DNA from: Selaginella moellendorffii
Lineage: Eukaryota > Streptophyta > Lycopodiopsida > Selaginellales > Selaginellaceae
Length of the DNA stretch: 64,000 bases
Direction of reading: 5' to 3'
Assembly (NCBI RefSeq): GCF_000143415.4
Contig: NW_003314305.1
Location: forward strand, 1,398,834-1,462,833
Part shown: piece by piece, positions 54,351 through 64,000 of the stretch
Layout: every line of letters starts with the position of its first letter
Position numbering within the stretch: position 1 is the stretch's first letter
The notes under the pieces: generated by a model
Databases searched by the model: none
Seen by the model: only the letters and a program-made list of their open reading frames with translations
Told to the model about the DNA's origin: nothing
Program-made: the position numbers and the translations under genes

Positions 54351-56087
54351 ATGGGACGAGCAATGGCGTTACTTCTTCTCTTTTCCACGATCTTCTCCAT
54401 CTCCAATTTCATCTCCAGCGCCCAAAACACCAATGCAAGTGCCTGTAAGTGCTCCAATCCAAGCGAGTCCTGCTGGCCCAGCGCCGACGCCTGGAAAGCC
54501 CTCAATTCCTCCATCGCTGGCCGGCTCCTCGTCCCAATCCCTGCCGCCCTCCCCTGCTACAAGGACACCTTTGACAACGCTTCGTGCTCCATCGCCATGT
54601 CCCGATGGTCCGACCCGAGCTGGCGGATCGACCAAGCCGGCGCCGTCCAGTACGCAAACTGGGAGCTCCTGGGCGAGGACGGCTGCCCGCTCAACACCAC
54701 CGCGGCCAAGAACGGGCAGTGCCGGCGCGGGAATCTTCCAGAATATTCTGTCCGCGCGGCCACCGCCGGCGACGTCCAGGCGGCCGTGCGCTTCGCGGCG
54801 AAGTACCGCCTGAAGCTCAAGGTCAGAGGCGGCGCGCACAGCTACCACGGTCAAAGTACGGAAGCCGGGTCAATGGTCGTCTGGACCCGGGACCTGAGGA
54901 ACATCAGCTTCAGCGACGACTTCAGGCCGGCGGGTTGCAATGCTGGTCAACGCGGTCAGAGTGCGGTCAAGGTTCATGCAGGTGACGTTTGGGAGGATGT
55001 TTACCGCGCGGCAGACACACGGAAAGTTGTTGTTGTGGGCGCGATGTCAGGAACAGTGGCGGCGGCGGGGGGCTATGTTCAAGGTGGCGGGCACGGCCCG
55101 ATCTCCCACATGTTTGGACTGGCGGCGGACAATGTTTTGGAGTTTGAGGTTGTGACTGCAGATGGGGAGCTTGTTGTTGCGAATGCATGCCAGAACCAGG
55201 ACCTCTTCTGGGCCCTGCGGGGCGGAGGTGGCGGAACTTTTGGAGTTGTGGTATCCGCAACATACCGGACTTTCCCGGCTTTCAGTCGTGTGATCGGAAC
55301 CTTTGTGAGCATCATCCCGGCGAATGCCCCTAGTCTCCTCGAGGTAACCCGGCATTTCATTGAGATCCAGGGTGCGCTATCGGATGAGAACTGGGCGGGT
55401 TACTTTGAGATCAGGCGCGAGAGGCTCTTTTTTGGATATCTCATTCCCAACGGCGAGGCGTCGCAAGTGAACGAAACCTTGGGTGGCTTTCTGAGCTATG
55501 TCCGGCAGCAGCAGGGGCTCACGATCCAGGTTGCAAACGTGAAGGAGTTTCCATCTTTTCTAGTGTGGAGACAAGCGGCGTCTTGCGCCTTCTTCGGTGC
55601 ACAATGCGTGGAGAGTACTGGCCACAACTTGCAGATTGCTTCCAGGCTGATACCACGCGAGACGATGGAGAAATCGCCGATGGAGCTTGCGCAGGCATTG
55701 GTGAATGTTCTTGACAATGGGATTGGGCGGATCATCGGCTGCTTTGTTGCGGGTGGAAAGGTGGCTGAGGAGCAAGACAACGCTGTGAATCCCGTTTGGA
55801 GGAAGGCTCTGTGGCAGCTTGTGTTGCCCACCTCTTGGCTGGAAGGGACGAGTTTGATGGAGCAAGACGTAAAGACCAAGGCACTCACGCATGCAAACAG
55901 CCTTCTACGTGATCTTACGCAAGAGTCCGGAGCTTATCTCAACGAGGCCGATTTCAACGAGCCTAACTGGCAAGAGTCGTTCTTTGGAGTGAACTTTGAG
56001 AGGTTAAAGTCGATCAAAAAGGTGGTGGATCCAAACAAGCTTTTCAGGTGCCACAATTGTGTGGGAGATGATATAAATGTCTGTTAA
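54351..56087 (+). CDS. Secreted FAD-linked oxidase, fungal-type BBE-like, intronless
   Basis: A single 578-codon frame. The signal peptide is residues 1-24 ('MALLLLFSTIFSISNFISSA'). A Cys-rich opening follows ('CKCSNPSESCWPSADAW', 'GRLLVPIPAALPCY'), then the FAD-binding type 4 domain with 'KVRGGAHSYHGQST' (His163, the usual place for covalent FAD), 'GGYVQGGGHGPISHMFGLAA' and 'LFWALRGGGGGTFGVV', and a C-terminal BBE domain ending 'GVNFERLKSIKKVVDPNKLF'. The opening and the 'GGYVQGGGHGP' block resemble fungal FAD oxidases more than plant reticuline-type BBEs. All other host genes here are intron-rich. Substrate is unknown; sugars or alcohols are possible. Confidence 0.88.
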   Translation: MGRAMALLLLFSTIFSISNFISSAQNTNASACKCSNPSESCWPSADAWKALNSSIAGRLLVPIPAALPCYKDTFDNASCSIAMSRWSDPSWRIDQAGAVQYANWELLGEDGCPLNTTAAKNGQCRRGNLPEYSVRAATAGDVQAAVRFAAKYRLKLKVRGGAHSYHGQSTEAGSMVVWTRDLRNISFSDDFRPAGCNAGQRGQSAVKVHAGDVWEDVYRAADTRKVVVVGAMSGTVAAAGGYVQGGGHGPISHMFGLAADNVLEFEVVTADGELVVANACQNQDLFWALRGGGGGTFGVVVSATYRTFPAFSRVIGTFVSIIPANAPSLLEVTRHFIEIQGALSDENWAGYFEIRRERLFFGYLIPNGEASQVNETLGGFLSYVRQQQGLTIQVANVKEFPSFLVWRQAASCAFFGAQCVESTGHNLQIASRLIPRETMEKSPMELAQALVNVLDNGIGRIIGCFVAGGKVAEEQDNAVNPVWRKALWQLVLPTSWLEGTSLMEQDVKTKALTHANSLLRDLTQESGAYLNEADFNEPNWQESFFGVNFERLKSIKKVVDPNKLFRCHNCVGDDINVC

Positions 56088-56253
56088 CTATAAACTCTTA
56101 TTTTGTTTTGGATAAGAAATTGAATGGATAAGATTTTATGAACCCAAAAGGAGCCTTTTCGCTAGTAAAAAGGGTGTTACCTGTCTTATAAAACTCAGGC
56201 TTTGGTGTTTTGGTGTAATAGGGTTGTGAGAGCTTTACGGGTTTTAGAACAGC

Positions 56254-57312
56254 ATGGCGATCGCAGCAACGATTATTGGAGTGGCTGGGAATGTTGTCGC
56301 AGCGTTGATGTTCTTGTCTTCGATGTATGTTTTCACTCTTTTTCTTGCTTCATGACCCCCTTTTCCCAATCTGATTCTTGCTTTTCCATTGCAGACTCAC
56401 TTTCATAAGGATTGCAAAGAAGAAATCCACGGAATCCTTCTCCTCGGTGCCCTATATCGCCTCGCTCCTGAATTGTATTCTCTGGGTTCTGTATGGCTCG
56501 CCAATTAACAAAAACGCAACGCTGGTCGTCACCATCAATGGGCTTGGGACAGTTCTCAACGTGATCTACGTCTTGCTTTTCTTGTTCTACGCGAGGAAAT
56601 CGCCCAAGGCACTGGTAAGGATTTGTTTTGAGGGTTGATCGAATCGCTTTGCCAACTTTGCCCCTTTTGAATTTGCAGAAAAGAGCATCCCTTTATACGT
56701 TTTCGTGCTTGGCGATCATGGCGGCCGTGGGCTTTGGCATAAGTCTCGGAATCCATAGTAAAGACACGAGGATTACAATCTTTGGAGTTCTTTGCATCGT
56801 CCTCAACATCGCGATGTATTGGTCACCTTTGTCCGTGATGGTAAGTTGGCGGATTAAAACCTTAACTTTCCTTGTTATCATCGCTAATCACAAAACCTCT
56901 GTATTGCAGTACCGGATTTTCAAGACCAAAAGCGTCGAGTTCTTACCTTTTTACCTGTGCTTGACCGTCTTCATCAACAGTGCCCTGTGGTTTGCGTACG
57001 CGCTCTTGAAGCACGACATTTACATACTGGTAAGTTTTCTGCAGTAAAGGCCGACATATTTACAGGGAATTAACAGAGTTTTGACCAATTCAGGTTCCCA
57101 ATGTTCTTGGACTAGCTGGAGGCGCTGTCCAGCTCTTTTGCCACTACATATATTACAAGCCCGGTAACTTGCTGACGTGGCAGGTACCTGACGAGAAGGA
57201 AGCTGAAGAGAGTGAATCCCCGGATTTGGAGAGTGGAATTGAGTTACCCAAGCAAAATGGGAAATTTGTTGACGTAGCTCTTAACACCTCTACCATGGCA
57301 ACGCAATCATGA
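56254..57312 (+). CDS. SWEET sugar transporter
   Basis: A bidirectional sugar uniporter of the MtN3/saliva family in the plasma or vacuolar membrane. Exons 56254-56324, 56395-56614, 56679-56840, 56910-57029 and 57094-57312 give 263 residues. Two triple-helix MtN3 domains are clear: the first with 'KKKSTESFSSVPYIASLLNC' and 'ILWVLYG', the second with 'NIAMYWSPLSVM', 'KTKSVEFLPFYLCLTVFINS' and 'ALWFAYALL', plus 'VPNVLGLAGGAVQL'. The second exon fuses what are usually two exons. The tail from about residue 220 is acidic, as is usual for the family. Confidence 0.93.
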
Positions 57313-57399
57313 AAACCTTTAGAGTAAACCTTTAGAGTAAATTCAGCTGTAAATTCATTTCATAATTTGTATTGTAAGAATAAGGTTTACTGCGTAATG

Positions 57400-59460
57400 C
57401 CAAATGGAAACACTAGGAGCTTTGAAAAATCTCCATTTATTTCCTTAATATTCAAGATCTGGTGCATTTCCTACACTAACTAACACAAGAGGCATTGAAT
57501 AATTTGTTCATCTTTTGGAAATATATATATCATATTTATATATACAATAATAAAATTAATTTTTTAGGAAGATAAAGTTATTTTATTTCAAATATAAATT
57601 TTTTCAATGAAAGTATTAAAAAAAGTTTTAAAATTTCAGAAATTATCAATAATAGTTTTTATTCTCAATCACATATTTAATTTCTTCTTTATTTATTTAT
57701 TTTTACTCTCTAAAAAATATTTTGACATTGTTTATTTTGAGAAGAACTAAATAGGGTCAAGTTAATGATATCCAAAAACATTTGTTGTAGAAAAACTCTT
57801 AGCTCCATACATTTGGGTTCTCTTTTATAATGATTTGTCTAAATTTGAATTAAAATATTAAATCAAATATAGATAAAGTTTTTTAAAAACTATTTAATAG
57901 AAATTTTTACTAACCATACATTATAACCTAATTAACTATCATCTAAATGTACATATTCATGTAAATATATAATGGAGTAGTTAACAATATTTACTTAATG
58001 TATTTAAAATTTTAGTTTGTATTTAAAACATTTAATTAAAATATTACTTGTAGAAATAATTTATACAACATCAAATTTTGCTTAAATATTAAAAATATAG
58101 GCAAAAAAATATTAATATAGCAACAAAAATAATCTAATATCAAAATATTCATAAAAAACAAAACATAAAATTTAACAATATTGAAATAATAATGGATTAT
58201 ATTTAAAATGTAATATAAGTCATAGTTTAGTATAACATTGGTTTTATTTTTTATTGCAATGTAAACATGATAAAAAGGTACTTAATAATATATAAACATA
58301 AAGTAGAATTTATTACTTAGAAGCTAGTATTAAAGACAGTACATGTAATGATACTTTATTTAATTTTCATGAGTTATTTAAGAAAATGATCTCATGTTAC
58401 TCATTAATATCAATTAGTAAAATATTAATAATTTTAAATTTTTTCTAGCTAATAATATTTAAATTTAATATAATAATAATATATTTATTTATAAATAAAA
58501 TAAGATCTATGAACTTTTTATACCAGTTAAAAATTAATTCTTTATCTAATTATAGAATGAAAATAATTTGGAGAGAGTTATAATTTTAGGTATAATTTAT
58601 ATAATTAAATTATTTATGATTAATCATATTTTGTAATGTTAAATAAAAAATTTTAACTTGTGGCAGTATCACAAAAAATTATATAACCATCATCACTTGT
58701 ACATATTGATTGTCCCATTAATCTTTATTTGGTTTTCCAAATAATATTACTGTTATTATCATAAATTATAAAGTTTTTATCAGTTTATAATTTTAAAAGT
58801 AATTTTTTCTGTTATTAATTTTATATTTTCTATATGATATTCTAATACTCAGAATGTATATACAAACATTTTCCCTTTAGTTACAAAAGATTTTGTAAAA
58901 TTTTTTATTGTAAAATCTCTAATTTTTATTGACTTCCTTTTGTAAACTTAAAGTTTCTATTAGTGTTAAAATATGATGAGAATTATCTCTAATGATTAAA
59001 ATGTAAATAACATTTGGAATAAAAATAATCAAAATAATTGATAAATATGTCCTCTTTTTAATCCTTTTTTAGCTAGTGAAAAGATGTTTTTGAAAAGAAG
59101 TTGTATGTTTTTATATATTTAATGTTTTTATAATATCTATGGCATTGCATAGAAATTTATTCACATAATTGCATTTTTCTATAATAAATATTACATGGTT
59201 TCTTTGGCATTTTTACAGTTCCTTTGATGTTAAAAGGCAAGAAATCAAAACTGTCAGATTGAGCCATTAATTAGTTGAGGAAGTACTTCAAGCTATAGCT
59301 TATGGCTATTTGATCTTAGAAGAGGTTCTTTTCTTGGCTGGATTATATAAACAAACTAAAACATTAGATTTTGTTTAGATTATATAGAAAATTGACCTAA
59401 TTAACTGTCATGTCCCAGCCAGCTGAAATGGATCTGCTATACTTTTACCATTTAGCCATG
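57400..59460. other. AT-rich island 2
   Basis: About 2 kb with extreme AT content, no frame worth calling and no obvious terminal repeats. It separates SWEET from the second AM1/DYAD-like gene and has abrupt edges like the island at 41.3-43.1 kb. The two share composition but I see no long common word between them. Confidence 0.6.
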
Positions 59461-59606
59461 TAATTTACCGTACGACACGGCTATCATTGTTTGTATGCGT
59501 CGTGAGTATTGGCCATGGCGCAATGTGGTCTCTTCTCTGTTCCATTGAGGCGAAGGCTCTCATTAGGGGAGAGCGCAAGAGCCCTAAGCGCGGTACCGCT
59601 GCGCCA

Positions 59607-61367
59607 ATGGCGCTGGTCAGGGTTAGCCCGGAGCGATGCGATGCGATCGATATGGAGCTCAAGCAATCATCGCCGAAGTGTGGCCAGTTCTATCGCCGGC
59701 GCCGGCGGCCGCAGGCTCTCCGTGTGGAGCCGATCCAGACGAAGATTTGCAGCGAGTCGGGTAAAATCTCTCGTCTTTCTCGCATTGCGTAATTTGGATC
59801 TTTCTTGGCCGATCGATCGTGCAGAGGGAGAAGACTGCGAGAAAGATCTCAGCGAGAGGCAGATCAAATGGGGAACGCGCAAGAAAATCAAATACACGAC
59901 CAATCCGGACGAGAACCTCCAGATCGTCGTCAAGGGCTGCTCCAAATCGCTGCTGAAAGTTCCCAAGGACATGCAAGGACGCTGGTCGAATGAAAGGTAC
60001 AAATCTACAGATTGGGGATTTTGGAACGAGCATTCAAGCTCCTTTCTTGTTTTCTTTCTTTTTCCTTTGCGATTTCTTCAGGTATTCTGCCGCTCAAGAG
60101 AGTCTCGTCCTGATCCTCCACGAGAAAGGAGCGACCCCGGGAGCTCCAATTGCGAGGCATGTCCTGAGAGACGAGGCGAGAAAATTCATTGGCGACACTG
60201 GGCTTTTGGATCATCTCCTAAAGCACATGAGCGACCGGGTGGTGGTGAGGGACCAACGATTTCGGCGACGCCACAATCCCGAAGGCGTGATGGAGTACTG
60301 GCTCGAGGATGCGAGCTTCATGGAGCTGAGGAAAGATGCCAACGTAAGTGATCCTTGGTGGATTCCGCCTCCTGGATGGAAGAAGGGCGATCCTACCATC
60401 ACGAACGTTGAGGGAGAGATAAGAGCACTTAAGGTGGGCTTTGATGGCCTTCGAAGGTATGGAGCTTGTCGATTTTCTCGTAAACTTTGACGTTCTAACT
60501 TCTGGTTTTGTGCTGCTAGCGAGATGCATCAAGTACAAGAATCGTCGAGCGAGTCTTCACACGAAGCGATAAAATCTCTCAAGGAAGAGGTAGAGCTCTT
60601 GCGAAGGTCGGGTCCCGTGCTGGAAACGTTTAGTTTGTAACTTCCTTTCGTTGTCTTTCTCGCAGTGAAGTGCAGCAGCTGCAAGGAAAACCTGTCGAGA
60701 GACTGGATGGCCTGGAGACTCAAGTTCGTAAGATGATGGAGGTATACTCTCATTTCATTTATAGCTTAAAACAAATCGTTTTCGCAGGAAGGCAAACTCC
60801 GACAGGAGCTCCAGATCGTGGAGAAGCTGACGCTCGATACTCAGTTCGCAAACATGTGGAAGACTGTCATTACAATTCAGGTAAGTTACAATCGAGTTCC
60901 ACGTCCAATTGCGTAACAAAATGGTCGTGTTCATCCAGGAAAAGCTGGCGGGCATGGAACGCTTGGAGAACTCTCGCTACCAGCAGCGCAGCGTCTTCTC
61001 TCCCTGCGTTATACAATCCCCCAGCGACCAGAAGGAGCACGCCTTCAAGCTATGCAGGCCACCAGGGACGTTTCTCATGCCTCCGGCCTCGACTCCCAGT
61101 GGCAGCAGGGGCCCCTCGTACCGAGTGGAAGACATCCTCTCCCCGAGATCCTCCTCGGACTCGGAAGTGACGATGGAAACGAACAAACCATTCATCGATC
61201 CGGTGGTGAGCAGGCACCAGATGTTCCTCACGGCGGCGGTCCAGGCACTCCAGGACAATACCTTCCAGCGTCAGCAGCAGCAGCAGCAGCAGCCAGACAG
61301 CTCTTCCTCCTGGCTTGGACTCGCGGGATCTCCGAGCTTTGAGCTGCTCCAAGCTCGCCAGAGCTAG
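59607..61367 (+). CDS. AM1/DYAD (SWITCH1)-like protein, second gene
   Basis: Seven exons: 59607-59760, 59825-59996, 60082-60456, 60520-60606, 60666-60741, 60788-60880 and 60939-61367, giving 461 residues from 'MALVRVSPERCDAIDMELKQ'. An in-frame ATG at 59523 would add 28 residues. The core domain has 'WGTRKKIKYTTNPDENLQIV', 'YSAAQESLVLILHEKGATPG', 'GDTGLLDHLLKHMSD', 'RFRRRHNPEGVMEYWLEDAS', 'PWWIPPPGWKKGD'. Coiled coils follow ('HEAIKSLKEEVELLRR', 'KPVERLDGLETQVRKMM'), then a Pro/Ser/Gln-rich tail with a poly-Gln run. It is divergent from the gene at 49.8-52.2 kb, so the two are old paralogues rather than a recent tandem pair. Confidence 0.88.
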
Positions 61368-61541
61368 CTCTCATCGTTATCCGCCACCACCACCGCAATT
61401 TTGGACCCTATAACGTACTTAAGAGATGACTTTGTACATAACGAGACGAGACGAGGCGAGTGAGGAACCAAAATGGAAACGAAACAGCGTACCTTAGAAA
61501 CAAGAGAGAACCGTATCGTTCATAAAACTTGATGACACAAG

Positions 61542-63853
61542 TCACGACTTTTGCAATACAACGCACCAATTCGATTTGTCAAAGAAGTGATCAACGATTA
61601 CGGCACCATCGATCGATGAAACCAACCTGCAAAGCAGCCGTGAATGATCGAAAAAGAAAACCAAACCGAGAAGAAAGAGACTGACCTTTCGAGCTCGCCT
61701 CTGACGAAGACATGGTAGTATCGGTTGTAGACGACGGCGTTCTTCTTATCGTCCTTCCTCGCGAAGCCACTCACGACCGCCTCCGCGGAGCCGGCGATCT
61801 CCGCGCGATGGTAAGGCAAGTGCCACGGTACGAAGTACTCTTGCTGCTCTTCCAGATTTTCAGCGCTAACCATTCCAGCCTCTCCTTCGGCTTCGTCGAT
61901 CTTTGCTAGAGATGGCGACGACGTCGCTGGAAAGCTCTTGCTTTTACCACCCCCGTCCATGTCCCCGACCCATCCTTCCACGCATTTCTCATCCAGAGGA
62001 GTCCATTTCTTGACGAGTCCTTTGTCTTCCTGTTCTGCGGCCCACACTGTGACCAGCACCTTGCCTCCTGTGCTCACTATCCTCAGAAGCTCTACGATTG
62101 CTTTCCTCCGCCTCTTCTCGGTGCTAAGGTGGTGGAGCACGGCGATCGAGATGGCCGCGTCGAAGCAGCCTGTTCTAAACGGTAAGTTGACAGCATCCGC
62201 GACGAAAACTTCGTGGCCTCTTCGTGCGCAGATGGAGATGAGCTGCGGACTCACATCGCAGCCGATGAAGAAGCAGCTGTCGTTGAGGCCCAAGTACTTC
62301 CCGTTTCCACAGCCAGCGTCGATGACCATCGAGCTCGGGGGCAGCGAGTCGAGGAAAGCGGCAACTCTGGGCCACTTTGCAAACCTTGTGGAGCTGAAGT
62401 GTGGAGCAATGGCGTTGTAGACTTTGTGAACGAAAGTTTTCTCTATTTCCGGCGTTACGAGGTCATCTGGATCGGCTTCTTCTTGATCAACACTTTCAAC
62501 TATCTCTGGAGCTCCAGAGTCGGATTGAGAATGGCACTGAGAATCGCAATACTGCCGAAAGTTGCAACGACAGGGACCATGACGAACCTGCAAAGATGGT
62601 CGCAAGGAGAGTTACTTTGAAGAGACAAACCAAACCTTTCGGAATGTATAGGAGACTCTTCTCGACTCTCGCGGGACGCTCTGACCAGATACGAGATCAA
62701 ACTACACAGTCGACATGAAGCGTTGGCAAGGAAACGAAGAATACGAGATAACAGACCTTGTGATGCGGTATATAGTGGTGCCATCCATACCGTGACTCTC
62801 CGGATAGAATCAGCAATGATCTTTGCGGAAGGAACAACGCCTTTCTTTCAAACTCCGGCGACACACCTTCGCTCGCGTACTTCCTGAACTCCATGACACA
62901 AGGGCCAGCCAGAGAAAGAGAGATTATTGAGCCTTGGAACGCGGAGTGAGTGTCAATGTGCGGGGACAAGCCCACACCACGAGGATATTCATTAACCTAT
63001 GAAAGAAAGAAAGACTCGAAAGTTTTGAGACGACGACACAAAGTTGCAAGAGCAAAACGTACCGTAAGTTGGTCGAAAGGAAACGTCGCCTCGGACGTTT
63101 CCTGGAGCTCAGCAATCGAGGAAATCTTCTCGAGCAATGGCTGGAGAAAGTCTGGGAACTCCCCCAAAAACTTGGAGGTGTCCACATTTCTTGCCTGGAG
63201 AAACAATCCAGTTTTTAGAAGATCGCAAGAGATAAAAACGAAAGGAGTACGTTGTATAGAAACTCGTATCCATAATGCTGGACTCGACGCTTCGCAAGAG
63301 CTTGCCACGGCCTAGCATCGACCTCTTGAAGAAGTCTCTGGGAAAAAAAAAATTCCGATGAAAGATCTCTACAACTGGAGATCCAAGAAAGTTTTTGATT
63401 CTCACCTCTTCTTCCCGCGATGATATAAACTCCGTCAGCAAAGAGAGGCCTGGAATTCCCAGCTCCTGAGCCGAGGTGCTCACTGGTACCTCAACCAACT
63501 AGCGAAGAAAATCTTGTCAAAGACGAGTAACGAATTCCTCAATACTCGAGAAGAACAGAGAGTCTCAATTGGCATACCTTGATTCTCTCACGAGGAGCTG
63601 CGAATTCGATCACCAGCGCGCGCTCCCCGAGCGCTCCACAGCATTGCCGATTCCACGCATCCCTGGCCGCCGCCGCATCCGCCTCCCTCTCAAACGACAC
63701 GATGACCCTAGCCTTGCTCGAATCCGCGGCGCAAGCGTCCAGTACCGGCCCAAACTTGGAGAATGCCGCTTTCACGGATTCCAGAGCTATCCCCAAGCAA
63801 TTCGCAACATAGAGATGGCGCGTGGCTCCCACAGCTCGCGCAAAGCCCTCCAT
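61542..63853 (-). CDS. ALKBH8-type tRNA wobble-uridine hydroxylase/methyltransferase
   Basis: One protein that modifies U34 of tRNAs: the TRM9 domain methylates cm5U to mcm5U and the AlkB domain hydroxylates it. Eight exons: 63853-63578, 63498-63406, 63337-63251, 63194-63063, 62996-62757, 62701-62636, 62587-61686 and 61626-61542, giving 626 residues. An RRM fills residues 1-92 ('HLYVANCLGIA', 'ARVIVSFEREADA'). The 2OG-Fe(II) AlkB domain has 'GLSPHIDTHSAF' (HxD iron ligands), 'LSGESRYGWHHYIPHH' and the 2-oxoglutarate arginines in 'SRRVSYTFRK'. The methyltransferase has 'VIDAGCGNGKYLG', 'GCDVSPQLI', 'DAVNLPF' and 'AISIAVLHHL', and ends 'NRYYHVFVRGELE' then 'DKSNWCVVLQKS'. In plants these activities are sometimes on separate proteins; here the animal-like three-domain form is complete. 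Confidence 0.92.
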
Positions 63854-64000
63854 CCCCAAGAACCCTAAACCCAGAGCGAGAAAGAATCAACGGCTTGCAA
63901 CCTGACACCTGAAAACATCGAATCTACACCGTCCGTCAGGGCAAAATTTAAAATCAGCCGTTGGATGCAAACGGGCATCCTAGGTGGCATCTTGTGAGCC

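Noticed and set aside
54369-54854. Antisense open frame of 161 codons opposite the FAD oxidase
   Set aside because: It is a shadow of a GC-rich coding strand; composition explains the missing stops.
1-64000. tRNA and rRNA genes
   Set aside because: I looked for T-loop words and cloverleaf arms on both strands and saw none convincing; a dedicated scan would be more sensitive.

Overview
The window looks like nuclear DNA of a land plant, most likely a lycophyte such as Selaginella. That identification is an inference. It rests on very short introns (about 45-110 nt), plant-specific families (PPR, HKT, SWEET, AM1/DYAD, PHS1) and plant Helitrons. Genes are compact and GC-richer; two islands of about 2 kb are extremely AT-rich. 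A 100-N assembly gap lies at 49672-49771.

Layout. 1-10.4 kb is a rearranged zone of decayed copies of three things: the sphingosine kinase gene next door, a PPR-type gene, and an unrecognised two-exon gene family (five copies, two still open). 10.4-18.6 kb is a normal gene island: sphingosine kinase, a MYND ubiquitin protease (UBP15/16 type), the SNARE YKT6 and an unrecognised protein. 18.9-34.8 kb holds two autonomous-type Helitrons on the minus strand. Their 3' ends (hairpin plus CTAG) can be placed exactly at 18921 and 29947. Between the two Rep/helicase genes lie a Helitron-type RPA gene and fragments of ordinary plant genes flanked by about 400-bp direct repeats, which fits gene capture. 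35-44 kb is mostly fragments: a UDP-glycosyltransferase piece between perfect 108-bp direct repeats, a FolD piece, the C-terminal half of SHPRH, a copia remnant and a piece of YKT6.

44.3-63.9 kb is gene-rich. It holds two tandem HKT transporters with glycine at all four filter positions, a small unrecognised gene beside the gap, an AM1/DYAD-like meiotic gene running into the gap, a PHS1-like meiotic gene, an intronless fungal-type secreted FAD oxidase, a SWEET sugar transporter, a second AM1/DYAD-like gene, and a complete ALKBH8-type gene (RRM, AlkB and TRM9 methyltransferase).

The themes are cation and sugar transport (HKT, SWEET), meiosis (two DYAD-like genes and PHS1 within 11.5 kb), wobble-uridine tRNA modification (ALKBH8), and a large amount of recent DNA-level shuffling driven at least partly by Helitrons. 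Exon boundaries were read by hand from GT/AG sites, with family knowledge used to keep frame. They are consistent in phase but not supported by transcripts.
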